This document shows positions 16,704 through 24,900 of a stretch of DNA of 36,023 nucleotides, in pieces (within the stretch, counting starts at the first letter, position 1; each line of letters begins with the position of its first letter). This stretch comes from Aquabacterium sp. (GTDB taxonomy: Bacteria; Pseudomonadota; Gammaproteobacteria; Burkholderiales; Burkholderiaceae_C). The notes under the pieces were generated by a model. It did not search any database. It was given only the letters and a program-made list of their open reading frames with translations, and had not been told where the DNA came from. Position numbers and translations under genes: made by a program. Location of the stretch: contig NZ_JAUSAR010000019.1 in the NCBI RefSeq assembly GCF_030652515.1, positions 1 through 36,023 of the forward strand. Reading direction: 5' to 3'.

Positions 16704-17546
16704 TCAGGCGGCCTGGCCGTGTCGGCGCACTGCGACACCCAGGGCCAGCAAACCCACGCCGAACATGGCATAGGTCGAAGGCTCTGGCGTGACTGGGACG
16801 CAACTCAGGCAAGCCACCCGGAACACACCCTCAGCCTGCGTGTTGCCCCAGTTGGCTGTGCGCACCAGGATGGCCACCGGGTCGGAGGCTGCGGTAGACA
16901 GTCCCAGGTCGGCCAGGATGACGTTCGCTGTGTTCGCATTCATGCGCAGGCTACCGGCCAGACTGCCGCTGGCCTTGGCAACGACGACTCCGGCATTGAC
17001 GCTGTCAATCAGGATGTTGCCGCCGGTGCCCCCCACCACGCCAGGCACGTCGGCCGCAAAGATGGCCTGCTTGCCGTAGCTCACCAAGGCACCGTTGTTC
17101 AGGCGTGAATACAGGTCGGCGTAGATGGTGGACGTGCTGAGGCTGACGTCGAAATTGGCCATGAAAATCGAGCGCGACGTGATGGTTTCGTCGTCATTGA
17201 ACACCGTGCGGCGGATGTTCACGAACGAGTTGGCCGCTTGCAAAGAGTTCACGGTGTCACCCGTGATGGTGGCCTTGTTGAACGCCAGGCTGACATTGCC
17301 CGTGGCCTTGGTGTAAGTCGCCGTGTTGGTGGCGCCACTGATGCTCAGCCCCGCGATGGTGGGCACGGTTCCCGCCGTCACGACGTTGGAGCCTGATGCA
17401 CTCAGTGCTGACAAGGCATCGGCGGAAAATGTCAGGCTGCCTGTGCCTGAAGTCAGTTCCCACAACCCGGCATAAGGCGTTGCGCTGGCCGTGCTGCCCG
17501 CGACCAATGCGGCCACGGATGCGATGCATTTGAATGCAAACTTCAT
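16704..17546 (-). CDS. PEP-CTERM protein, array member 1
   Basis: 280 residues: Sec signal peptide (MKFAFKCIASVAALVAGSTA, cleavage near SASA), a roughly 220-residue Thr/Ser/Asn-rich mature domain, and a C-terminal PEP-CTERM sorting signal (TPEPSTYAMFGVGLLALG, then basic RR). Such proteins are processed by an exosortase and are typically linked to exopolysaccharide or surface layers. The mature domain shares blocks with the three upstream paralogs (FSADALSALSASGS, NIRRTVFNDDET, SLAGSLRMN, DPVAILVRTANWG). Unlike them it has two cysteines (ACLSC) just before the PEP motif. Only 73 bases separate it from member 2, and those contain a terminator but no recognisable promoter. No exosortase gene is in the window. 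Molecular role unknown. Confidence 0.9.
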   Translation of the reverse strand: MKFAFKCIASVAALVAGSTASATPYAGLWELTSGTGSLTFSADALSALSASGSNVVTAGTVPTIAGLSISGATNTATYTKATGNVSLAFNKATITGDTVNSLQAANSFVNIRRTVFNDDETITSRSIFMANFDVSLSTSTIYADLYSRLNNGALVSYGKQAIFAADVPGVVGGTGGNILIDSVNAGVVVAKASGSLAGSLRMNANTANVILADLGLSTAASDPVAILVRTANWGNTQAEGVFRVACLSCVPVTPEPSTYAMFGVGLLALGVAVRRHGQAA

Positions 17547-17572
17547 GGGGGCTCTCCAGATTCAGTCCATTG

Positions 17573-17601
17573 AAAAAAACCGCCCTGCTTGAGGGCGGTT
17601 T
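17573..17601 (-). terminator. Intrinsic terminator after PEP-CTERM member 2
   Basis: Perfect stem CCGCCCT (17580-17586) with AGGGCGG (17592-17598), loop of five, with seven A on the plus strand at 17573-17579, giving a U tract on the minus-strand transcript. Confidence 0.9.
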
Positions 17602-17619
17602 CAGCTGACATCAGTGGTG

Positions 17620-18429
17620 TCAGGCCGCTTGGCCGCGCCGGCGCATGGCCACACCCAGGGCCAACAAGCCCATGCCAAACATGGCATAGCTCGAAGGCTC
17701 AGGGATGGCTTGGAGTGTGCCGGCCGCTTGGGTCGTGCCCCAGTTGGCGGTGCGCACCAGGGTGGCCACGGGATCGGTGGCGGCGGTCGACAGGCCCAAA
17801 TCCGCCAGGATGATGTCGGCGGTGGCGAGGTTCATGCGCAGGCTGCCGGCCAGGCTGCCACTGGCCTGGCCTTGGGGGTAAAAGCCAGTTCCGGGGATGA
17901 CCTCGATGTTGCCCTGGGTGCCCCCAATCACGCCCGGGAGATCGGCGCGGAAGATGTCCTGCTTGCCATAGTTCACCAGTGCGCCCGAATTCAAGCGCGA
18001 GTACAGATCGGCGGAAATGGTGGAGGTGGACAAGTTCACGTCGAAATTCGTCATGAAGATCGAACGCGTGGTGGTGGTTTCGTCGTCGTTGAACGTGATG
18101 CGGCGAATCTGGACAAAGGAGTTGGCGGCCTGCAGAGACACCAATGAATCATTGAAGGCCACGGCGCTGCTGAAGGTCAGGCTGACATTGCCAGTGGCCT
18201 TGGTGTAGGCCGCCGTGTTGGCCGAACCGCTGATGTCCAGGCCTGCAATCGTCGGAACCGTGAAGGGTGTCACGATGGCTGAACCGGAGGCGCTCAGGGC
18301 CGACAAGGCGTCTGTCGAGAATGTCAGGCCACCGGTGCCTGAGATCAGCTCCCAATCCGAAGCGTGAGCGCCACTGGCGGCCACCAATGTTGCGGCAACT
18401 GCCACGATGCTCTTGAATGCGAATTTCAT
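17620..18429 (-). CDS. PEP-CTERM protein, array member 2
   Basis: 269 residues, the same architecture as its neighbours: signal peptide (MKFAFKSIVAVAATLVAASG, cleavage after AHA), Thr/Ser/Asn-rich mature domain with FSTDALSALSASGS, QIRRITFNDDET and SLAGSLRMN, and sorting signal IPEPSSYAMFGMGLLALG with RRR. The C-terminal AMRRRGQAA and the downstream bases, including the terminator, closely match member 1, so these two are likely the most recent duplication. A GGAGAG-type Shine-Dalgarno precedes the ATG. Exported and probably exosortase-processed; function unknown. Confidence 0.9.
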   Translation of the reverse strand: MKFAFKSIVAVAATLVAASGAHASDWELISGTGGLTFSTDALSALSASGSAIVTPFTVPTIAGLDISGSANTAAYTKATGNVSLTFSSAVAFNDSLVSLQAANSFVQIRRITFNDDETTTTRSIFMTNFDVNLSTSTISADLYSRLNSGALVNYGKQDIFRADLPGVIGGTQGNIEVIPGTGFYPQGQASGSLAGSLRMNLATADIILADLGLSTAATDPVATLVRTANWGTTQAAGTLQAIPEPSSYAMFGMGLLALGVAMRRRGQAA

Positions 18430-18495
18430 GATGCTCTCTCCACTGATTTCATGATGATGGAAAGGGGGCCTTGATGGTCCAGAGCCTCCCTGCTC

Positions 18496-18553
18496 TAACC
18501 CTGATGGGTTAAACGAAGTCTAGTGAAGAAGCGTGACTTTGTGCGCAGGGTTA
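18496..18553 (-). promoter_or_regulatory. Conserved upstream region of PEP-CTERM member 2
   Basis: On the minus strand an AACCC (18552-18548) lies 24 bases before CTAGACT (-10-like TAGACT, 18522-18517), with CAAAGTCA between them. The same elements and the same 24-base gap occur before member 4. TAACCC-TGAT-GGGTTA (18496-18511) forms an inverted repeat nearby. Promoter role is inferred from recurrence. Confidence 0.4.
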
Positions 18554-18591
18554 GCCTGGGGCTACAACTTGTTTCCATTGGGGTTGGGGCT

Positions 18592-18623
18592 AAAAAAAAA
18601 AGCCGCCCGGGTGGGCGGCTTTT
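18592..18623 (-). terminator. Intrinsic terminator after PEP-CTERM member 3
   Basis: Stem AGCCGCCC (18601-18608) with GGGCGGCT (18613-18620), loop GGGT, flanked by nine A on the plus strand, which is a U tract for the minus-strand transcript. Confidence 0.92.
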
Positions 18624-18638
18624 GCTGGCGTGGATTGA

Positions 18639-19463
18639 TCAAGCCTTGATGAGGCGGCGGCGCATGGCCGCAATGCCGACCAGGCCCAGGCCCATCAGGG
18701 CGTAGGTGGAGGGTTCAGGAATGGCTGCGGCAGGCGCCGTGAAGGTGCCGGCAGCATTGGTGGTGCCCCAGTTGGCGGTGCGAACCAGGGTGGCCACGGG
18801 ATCGGTGGCAGCGGTTGACAAACCCAGGGCGGACAGCACGGTGTTGGCCGTGGTGCCGTTCATGCGCAGGCTGCCGGCCAAGCTACCGCTGGCATGGCCT
18901 GTGGCCACGCCGCCAGACACGCCATCAACGATGATGTTGCCGCCAGTGCCACCGACCACGCCCGGGACATCGGCCGTGAAGATGGCTTGCTTGCCGTAGT
19001 TGACCAGGGCGCCCGAACCTGTGCGCGAGTAGAGGTTGGCGTAGATGGTGGAGTTGGTCAGGTTGACATCAAACTCGGCCATGTAAATGTTCAGTTGCGT
19101 GGTGGTCTCGTCGTCGTTGAAAACGGTGCGACGGATATTCACCAGCGAATTGGCGGCTTGCAGGGTCGTCAACGTGTCGCCCACGCCCGTGGCGGTGTTG
19201 AAGGCCAGGCTGACATTGCCGGTGGCTTTGCTGTAGATCGCCGTGTTGACGGCGCCGCTGTTGGGCAGCCCGGCGATGGTCGGGATGGTGCCGGCCGTGA
19301 CAACACTGGAGCCCGAGGCGCTCAGTGCCGACAGCGCGTCTGACGAGAAGGTCAAGCCGCCGGTGCCACTGCCAGCATTCCAGACATAGCCAGAGGCTGC
19401 GGAGGCTGCGCCAGCGGCCATGAAAGCGGCGGTGGCCAGGATGCTTTTGGATGTGAACTTCAT
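18639..19463 (-). CDS. PEP-CTERM protein, array member 3
   Basis: 274 residues: signal peptide (MKFTSKSILATAAFMAAGAA), a mature domain sharing FSSDALSALSASGSSVVTAG, NIRRTVFNDDET and GSLAGSLRMNG with the paralogs, and sorting signal IPEPSTYALMGLGLVGI ending RRRLIKA. Its hydrophobic segment and basic end are more divergent than those of members 1 and 2. It has its own upstream motif region (around 19518-19569) and terminator, so it is probably transcribed separately. Function unknown; surface or matrix location expected from the sorting signal. Confidence 0.9.
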   Translation of the reverse strand: MKFTSKSILATAAFMAAGAASAASGYVWNAGSGTGGLTFSSDALSALSASGSSVVTAGTIPTIAGLPNSGAVNTAIYSKATGNVSLAFNTATGVGDTLTTLQAANSLVNIRRTVFNDDETTTQLNIYMAEFDVNLTNSTIYANLYSRTGSGALVNYGKQAIFTADVPGVVGGTGGNIIVDGVSGGVATGHASGSLAGSLRMNGTTANTVLSALGLSTAATDPVATLVRTANWGTTNAAGTFTAPAAAIPEPSTYALMGLGLVGIAAMRRRLIKA

Positions 19464-19517
19464 GTGTGGGGCTCCGTGATTGCTGTCGAGGCGACTGAAA
19501 TCCTCGACGATGGGCTG

Positions 19518-19569
19518 ATTCTAGGGACGACTTGGCCTGTTGGGCGTAAGGCTTCCCCTAACAGGGTTA
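19518..19569 (-). promoter_or_regulatory. Conserved upstream region of PEP-CTERM member 3
   Basis: The minus strand carries CCAAGTCGTCCCTAGAAT, aligned with CAAAGTCATCGCTAGAGT before member 4; TAGAAT (19523-19518) could be a -10 box. CCCT-AAC-AGGG (19556-19566) and GGGTTA (19564-19569, plus strand) lie further upstream. No convincing -35 box is seen, which would fit an activator-dependent promoter. Confidence 0.4.
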
Positions 19570-19589
19570 ATAGCGTGTTTCCGGCATGG

Positions 19590-19620
19590 AAAAAAGCCGC
19601 CCTGTTGCCAGGGCGGCTTT
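19590..19620 (-). terminator. Intrinsic terminator after PEP-CTERM member 4
   Basis: Stem AGCCGCCCT (19595-19603) with AGGGCGGCT (19610-19618), six-base loop, preceded on the plus strand by an A run. Confidence 0.92.
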
Positions 19621-19655
19621 GCTCAAAATCCGGCCGAAACCGGATTCAAGGCCAA

Positions 19656-20477
19656 TCAGGCAGCCTTGCGGCGGCGAGCAACGGCACCCATGGCCAGCAA
19701 GCCTGCGCCCAGCAGGGCGTAGGTTGTTGGCTCAGGCACTGGAGCCGTGAAGGTGCCACCAGCTTGGGTTGTGCCCCAGTTGGCGCCACGCACCAGCATC
19801 GCGACAGGGTCGGTGGCGGCGGTCGACAGACCCAGGGAGGTCAGGATGGTGTCAGCCGTGCCGGCGTTCATGCGCAGGGCGCCAGCCAAGCTGCCGCTGG
19901 CCGCGCCGTAGGCCAAAGTAGGAGTCTCGGAAGTCACTTCAATGTTGCCACCCGTGCCACCGATGATGCCAGGAACGTCAGCCGTGAAGATGGCTTGCTT
20001 GCCGTAGCTGACCAGAGCACCAGCGTCAGTGCGCGAATACAGGTTCGCGAAAATCGTGGAGTTGCCCAGGTTCACGTCGAAGTCAGCCATGAACACGCTG
20101 CGCGTGGTCGTGGTTTCGTCGTCGTTGAACGTGGTGCGGCGGATTTGCACCAGCGAGTTGGCGGCTTGCAGCGAAGTCAACGCGTCACCATCGATGGTGG
20201 CAGTGTTGAACGTCAGGCTGACGTTGCCGGTGGCCTTGGTGTAGACGGCCGTGTTGGCAGCACCAGTGTTAGGCAGGCCAGCAATGTTGGGGATGGTGGC
20301 AGCGGTGATGACGCTGGAGCCGGAGGCGCTCAGGGCCGACAGAGCGTCAGCCGAGAAAGTCAGACCGCCCGAGCCGGACTCCACGCTCCAGGTACCAGCG
20401 TAAGGCGTGGCGGCGCTTGCAACACCAGCAGCCACGAATGCAGCCGTGGCCACCAAGGTTTTCAATGCAAATTTCAT
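19656..20477 (-). CDS. PEP-CTERM protein, array member 4
   Basis: 273 residues: signal peptide (MKFALKTLVATAAFVAAGVA), mature domain with FSADALSALSASGSSVITAA, QIRRTTFNDDET and GSLAGALRMN, and a textbook sorting signal VPEPTTYALLGAGLLAMG followed by RRRKAA. It is the most upstream member of the array, with GGAGA six bases before the ATG and its own conserved promoter-like region. Expected to be exported and exosortase-processed; the mature domain has no function I recognise. Confidence 0.92.
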   Translation of the reverse strand: MKFALKTLVATAAFVAAGVASAATPYAGTWSVESGSGGLTFSADALSALSASGSSVITAATIPNIAGLPNTGAANTAVYTKATGNVSLTFNTATIDGDALTSLQAANSLVQIRRTTFNDDETTTTRSVFMADFDVNLGNSTIFANLYSRTDAGALVSYGKQAIFTADVPGIIGGTGGNIEVTSETPTLAYGAASGSLAGALRMNAGTADTILTSLGLSTAATDPVAMLVRGANWGTTQAGGTFTAPVPEPTTYALLGAGLLAMGAVARRRKAA

Positions 20478-20561
20478 TTAATTTCTCCACTGTGAATACG
20501 GTCTTTTTTCGATGATTCCTCAACGTCAAAAAGGCGACCGGCTTACCTGATCGACCGTTGC

Positions 20562-20597
20562 ACTCTAGCGATGACTTTGAAGACCGCCTATAGGGTT
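20562..20597 (-). promoter_or_regulatory. Conserved upstream region of PEP-CTERM member 4
   Basis: The minus strand has AACCC (20597-20593), then 24 bases, then CTAG within CTAGAGT (-10-like TAGAGT, 20567-20562), with CAAAGTCATC immediately before CTAG. This would give a leader of about 80 bases. The pattern recurs before members 2 and 3. Confidence 0.4.
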
Positions 20598-20687
20598 CTA
20601 CCGATTGTGTAACCGTTTGCTAGGGGAACTACTTAATTTTCCCCAGTGAGAAATGTCACGCTGTGGCATTTTGAAACAAATGAATGC

Positions 20688-21068
20688 TCAATTCTGCGCA
20701 ATACGAGGCACTTCCTGCACTTGACAGTGGCTTGGCTTGAGCTCATCGCGCAGTTGGTTGACGACCTGGTGTGCGGCGGCCGAGTTGTCGCTGTTCCGAT
20801 TGCACACGAACACATCCAGGGTGACCACGCCTGATTCGGGCCAGGTGTGCACGGCCAGATGCGACTCGGCCAGCAGGACCATGCCGGTGATGCCGCCGAC
20901 CTGGTGTGGTGCCAGCGCCGGAAAGCCATGAAAGCATTGGCCCACCGCCTGAAGCCCCGCCATGGTGACGATGCTCAGGCAGCGCTCTTGCAGCACGTTC
21001 ACATCGGTCATCATTGGATTCAAGGCCGAACAGCCCTGCAAGTCCGCCGTCAGGTGCAGCCCGTGCAT
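20688..21068 (-). CDS. speD: S-adenosylmethionine decarboxylase proenzyme
   Basis: A 126-residue class 1B AdoMet decarboxylase. It cleaves itself to make a pyruvoyl cofactor and supplies decarboxylated AdoMet for aminopropyl transfer. The self-cleavage pair is Glu68-Ser69 in LLAESHLAVHTWPE; His74 and Cys89 (DVFVCN) fall at the same spacing from the serine as the catalytic His68 and Cys83 from Ser63 of the Thermotoga enzyme. The ATG at 21068 is chosen because MHGLHL is the usual N terminus. It shares one base with the stop of the nucleotidyltransferase gene (TGATG). It is the natural partner of the SpeE-like gene at 13350, from which it is separated by the PEP-CTERM array. Confidence 0.93.
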   Translation of the reverse strand: MHGLHLTADLQGCSALNPMMTDVNVLQERCLSIVTMAGLQAVGQCFHGFPALAPHQVGGITGMVLLAESHLAVHTWPESGVVTLDVFVCNRNSDNSAAAHQVVNQLRDELKPSHCQVQEVPRIAQN

Positions 21069-21763
21069 CAACCCAGCTCCGCCAGCCGTGCGGGCGTGCC
21101 GACATCGACCCATGGCCCCTCGTGGACCTCGGCGCTCAGGCGGCCTTGGTCAATGGCGCGGTCCAGGCAGGGGCGCAGCGCGGTCCGGCTGCCCACCACG
21201 ACCTCATCCACCATCGCCGCCCGGTACAGGCCGATGGTGGAGTAGGTCCAGCACGGCGTGGCCGGGGGCGCCCGGTCTTTGCGCAGCACCCGGCCTTCGG
21301 GCGACAAGGCGAAGTCGCCGCCCGGGTTGTGCGGCGGGTTGCTCACCATCCACAAATGGGCCCAGTCCGTGCCCTGGGCAAAGTGTTGCGCCGCTTCATC
21401 GTCGAATCGGAAGTCCGGGGCGAACACGTCGCCCGCCAGGACCCAGAAGGCGTCGCCCAGCCAGGGCAAGGCTTTGGCGATGCCCCCAGCGGTTTCCAGG
21501 GCGCCGCCATGGTCGCGCGCTTCCATGGAGTATTGAAGGTGCAGGCCCCAGCGCGAGCCATCGCCCAAAGCGGTGGGGAATTGATCCTCCAGCCAGGCCG
21601 TGTTGATGACGACCTCGCGCACGCCATCGCGGGCCAGGGCTTCGAGGTGCCATTCAATCAGGGGTTTGCCACGGACCTTGAGTAGAGGCTTGGGGGTGTG
21701 GTCCGTCAAGGGGCGCATGCGCTCGCCGCGTCCAGCGGCCAGGATCAGGGCGGGCAGGGTCAT
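21068..21763 (-). CDS. MurU-like sugar-1-phosphate nucleotidyltransferase
   Basis: A 231-residue nucleotidyltransferase with the signature LILAAGRGERMRPLTDHTPKP (in parts, 6-26), the metal-binding AGD near 103 in WVLAGDVF, and a C-terminal PWVDVGTPARL. This matches the short group containing MurU (N-acetylmuramate-1-phosphate uridylyltransferase, peptidoglycan recycling) and mannose-1-phosphate guanylyltransferases. MurU is favoured because anmK, another recycling gene, is also in the window. Its stop overlaps the speD start by one base. Confidence 0.87.
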   Translation of the reverse strand: MTLPALILAAGRGERMRPLTDHTPKPLLKVRGKPLIEWHLEALARDGVREVVINTAWLEDQFPTALGDGSRWGLHLQYSMEARDHGGALETAGGIAKALPWLGDAFWVLAGDVFAPDFRFDDEAAQHFAQGTDWAHLWMVSNPPHNPGGDFALSPEGRVLRKDRAPPATPCWTYSTIGLYRAAMVDEVVVGSRTALRPCLDRAIDQGRLSAEVHEGPWVDVGTPARLAELG

Positions 21764-21789
21764 GAGGGGATGATACCGAGGCGTCCAGC

Positions 21790-21823
21790 AAAAAAGGGCT
21801 CATGTTGTGCACATGAGCCCTTT
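21790..21823 (-). terminator. Intrinsic terminator after tRNA-Met
   Basis: GGGCTCATGT (21796-21805) pairs with ACATGAGCCC (21811-21820) around a five-base loop. An A run at 21790-21795 gives a U tract on the minus strand. It lies nine bases beyond the encoded CCA end of the tRNA. Confidence 0.92.
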
Positions 21824-21831
21824 GAATTGGA

Positions 21832-21908
21832 TGGTGGCGCTTCACGGATTCGAACCGCGGACCTGTGGATTATGATTCCATCGCTCTAACCGACTGAGCT
21901 AAAGCGCC
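21832..21908 (-). tRNA. tRNA-Met (anticodon CAT), CCA encoded
   Basis: On the minus strand a 77-base cloverleaf is formed: acceptor GGCGCTT with AAGCGCC, D stem GCTC/GAGC, anticodon loop ATCATAA (21876-21870) with CAT at 21874-21872, T arm with GTTCGAAT, discriminator A and encoded CCA. The anticodon stem has an A-C mismatch at its outer pair. The pattern GGAATCATAATCC is like betaproteobacterial elongator tRNA-Met. tRNA-Ile2 with a modifiable C34 shares this anticodon and is the alternative; the lack of three G-C pairs at the base of the anticodon stem argues against initiator tRNA. Confidence 0.9.
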
Positions 21909-21920
21909 ACTGAGCCCAAG

Positions 21921-21950
21921 ATTATACGCTGGATTTTCAGTGCAGTTGAA
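21921..21950 (-). promoter_or_regulatory. Promoter of tRNA-Met
   Basis: The minus strand has a perfect TATAAT (21926-21921) with TTCAAC (21950-21945) 18 bases upstream. The expected start is a few bases before the tRNA 5' end at 21908. Confidence 0.65.
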
Positions 21951-21969
21951 AAAAACTTCTCGATGTTGT

Positions 21970-24900
21970 TCAGGCCGACATGGCCGACCCCAGTTCTTCC
22001 AGCAGCGCGAACAGCACATCGAAGTCAAACGGCTTTTGCAACCAGACCGCGTCAACCAGTTCATCCTTGCGCGGGCCGTAGCCGCTGGCAAAGATCACTT
22101 TCAGGGGTTGGCGTTCACGGGCCAGGGCGGCAAACTCTCGCCCGGACATGCCGGGCAGGCTGATGTCGGTCATCAGCACGTCGAACTTGGCCTGGTCCAG
22201 CAGTTCAAGCGCGCTTTCGGCGGACGGAGCACCCACTGCCGTATAGCCCGACAACTCCAGGATTTCGAGCATGGACCGCAGTGAGTCTTCTTCATCCTCG
22301 ACCACCAGGATGCGCAGGCCCGGTGGCGCGTTGTGGGCCGTGGTGGGCGCTTCTGGTTTGGCCTGGGGCGTGGCCAGGGCTTCCAACCGGTTGGCCCTGA
22401 CGTGGGCCTTGAGCGTGGCGGCGAACTTGCGGTTCACGAACATGTGGCGGATCTTGCGGGCCAGGTCTTCGCGGCGGTAAGGCTTGCTCAGCAGGGCCAC
22501 GCCGGGGTCAAGGCGGCCGCCGTGCACGATGGCATCTTCGGTGTAGCCCGAGGTGAAAAGCACCTCGATGTCGGGGTGCAATTCTCTGGCCAGTTCTGCC
22601 AACTCGGGGCTGCGCAAGGTGCCGGGCATGACCACGTCGGTGAACAAAAGGTCGATGGGCACACCGCTTTGCAGGATGGCCAGGGCGCTGGTCGCATCTG
22701 GCGATTTGAGGACGGTGTATCCCAGCTCTGACAAGAGCGCCACGACGGTCTCCCTCACCTGAGGGTCGTCTTCGACCACCAGGATGGTTTCATCGCCGCC
22801 GGTCACGGGGCCACTGAATTCGGGCAGCATGGTTTCCTGAGTCTGGTGTGAGCGTGGAAGGTAGAGTTTGACGGTGGTGCCGCAGCCCACCTCGCTGTCG
22901 ATCTTGACATGGCCGCCGCTTTGCTTGATGAAGCCGTAAACCATGCTCAGGCCCAGTCCCGTGCCGTGACCTTCGGACTTGGTGGTGAAGAAAGGCTCGA
23001 ACACGCGCTCCAGGATCTCCGGCGGCATGCCGCTGCCGGTGTCCGACAAGCTGATCATCACGTATTGGCCTGGCGTGACATCAGGGTGGTCATGCGTGTC
23101 GGTATCGTCCAGGCTGACGTTGGCTGTTTCGAGTGTCAGTTCGCCTGCACCGTTCATGGCGTCGCGGGCATTGATGGCCAGGTTCAGCAGCACGTTTTCC
23201 AGGCCATGCGGATCCACGAAGGTGTTCCACAAGTTCCGCGCAACGCGTGTTTTCAGATCGATGGAATCGCCAATCACGCGTCGCAGCATGTCGTCCAGGT
23301 CTTGCACGCGCCGCCCGATGTTGAGCACATCGGGAGCCAGGGGTTGCTTGCGGGCAAAGGCCAGCAGGTGCAGCGCCAGTTTGGCGCCGCGGTCCACCCC
23401 GGCGATGGCGGCGTCAACCCGGCGTTGCAGCGATTCATCGTGCCGCGTGGCTTCGCGCAACAACTGAAGGTTGCCGCCAATCACCTGCAGCACATTGTTG
23501 AAATCATGAGCGACCCCGCCGGTCAGTTGCCCGATGGCTTCCATTTTTTGTGCCTGACGCAGGGCATCCTGCGTGCGCTGCAGCGCGGTCTCGGCTTCCT
23601 TCTCGGCGGTGATGTGCCGGCCATTGCCGTAGACCAGGCCGCTGCTGTCGGGTGAGGCGGTCCATGAGAACCAGCGGTGGCCACCATCCTTGTGCCTGAA
23701 GCGGTTCTCGAACTGGACCAGCACGTCGTGGGTGGCGTAGGCCAGGGCGTTCAGTGTGGCGGTCCGGTCGTCCGGGTGGATCAAGCCATTGACGTGTTGG
23801 CCCATGATCTCTTCGCGGCTGAAGCCCAGGATGCGTGTCCACGCCGGATTGACGTCACGGAAGAGACCATCACCGCCAACGACGACCAGCAAATCCTGGG
23901 AGTTGCGCCAGACGCGGTCGCGCTCTTCGGTGCGCGCCTCAATGCGTTGCTCCAGCGTGGCATTCATGGCCAGCAATGCTTCGCTGGCCAATCGCTGGTC
24001 TTCGATGTCGGTGTTGGTGCCGATCCAACGGATGAGGGTGCCATCGCCAGAGCAGATGGGGTGGGCGCGCACCAGGTGCCAGCGGTAGGCGCCGTCGGCA
24101 CGCCGGATGCGGAATTCAATCTCGTAAATTTGGCCGCTTGACAAGGCTTGTGTCCAGGCCAGGCTGGCGCGTTGCAAGTCATCGGGGTGAACGATCTGCG
24201 TCCAGCCTTGGCCAGTCAGTTGCTCGTGGCTCAAGCCGCTGTAGGCCAGTGTTCGTTCGTTGAACCAGTCCAGTTGGCCATTGCGCGGCGATGTCCAGAC
24301 GTGGTTAGGCATGACCTGGGCAAAGGTGCGGAATTTTTCTTCGCTCTCGCGCAGGATCTGTTCCGCCTGGTGGCGCTCGGTCACGTCCTGGACCACGCCG
24401 ACCAGGCGCACGCGACGACCTTGTTCATCGCATTGAAATTCGGCAGACCGTGCGATCCAGCGAATCTGGCCGTTGTCTGGCCGACGAATGCGGTATTCCG
24501 TTTTCAGCGGCAGTTCGCCGTTGGTGCGGGTGGCCAAACTGGACACCATTTCGACGTCGTCGGAGATGACCAGCTTTTCAAAGGTGTCTGGCGCCACTTG
24601 CGCTTGTTCGGGCAGGCCGAAGATGCGGCACATCTCTGGCGTGACCGTCAGCATGTTCTGGAGCAGGTCCAGGGTGAAAATGCCCACGCCGCCGGCCGCT
24701 TGCGCACGAGCAAGCTGGTCATTGGAGGCGGCCAGTGCCTGGGCCGCCTCGTGGGCTGCCGTCACGTCAACACCTTCTACAAAAATGCCGGTCACCGCGC
24801 CCTGGTTATCGAAGATGGGCTGGTAAACGAAATCAAGGAAGCGGCGTTCACTTGCCATGCCGGGCTGGCTGGACAACAACACCGGAACGGCTCGCCCCGA

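Noticed and set aside
16679..20687. Sigma-54 promoters or an exosortase gene near the PEP-CTERM array
   Set aside because: No GG-N10-GC signature at a suitable position and no exosortase-like reading frame could be found in this interval.
21832..21908. tRNA-Met as an attachment site for an integrated island
   Set aside because: No integrase is near it, and no duplicate of the tRNA 3' end was noticed elsewhere in the window.
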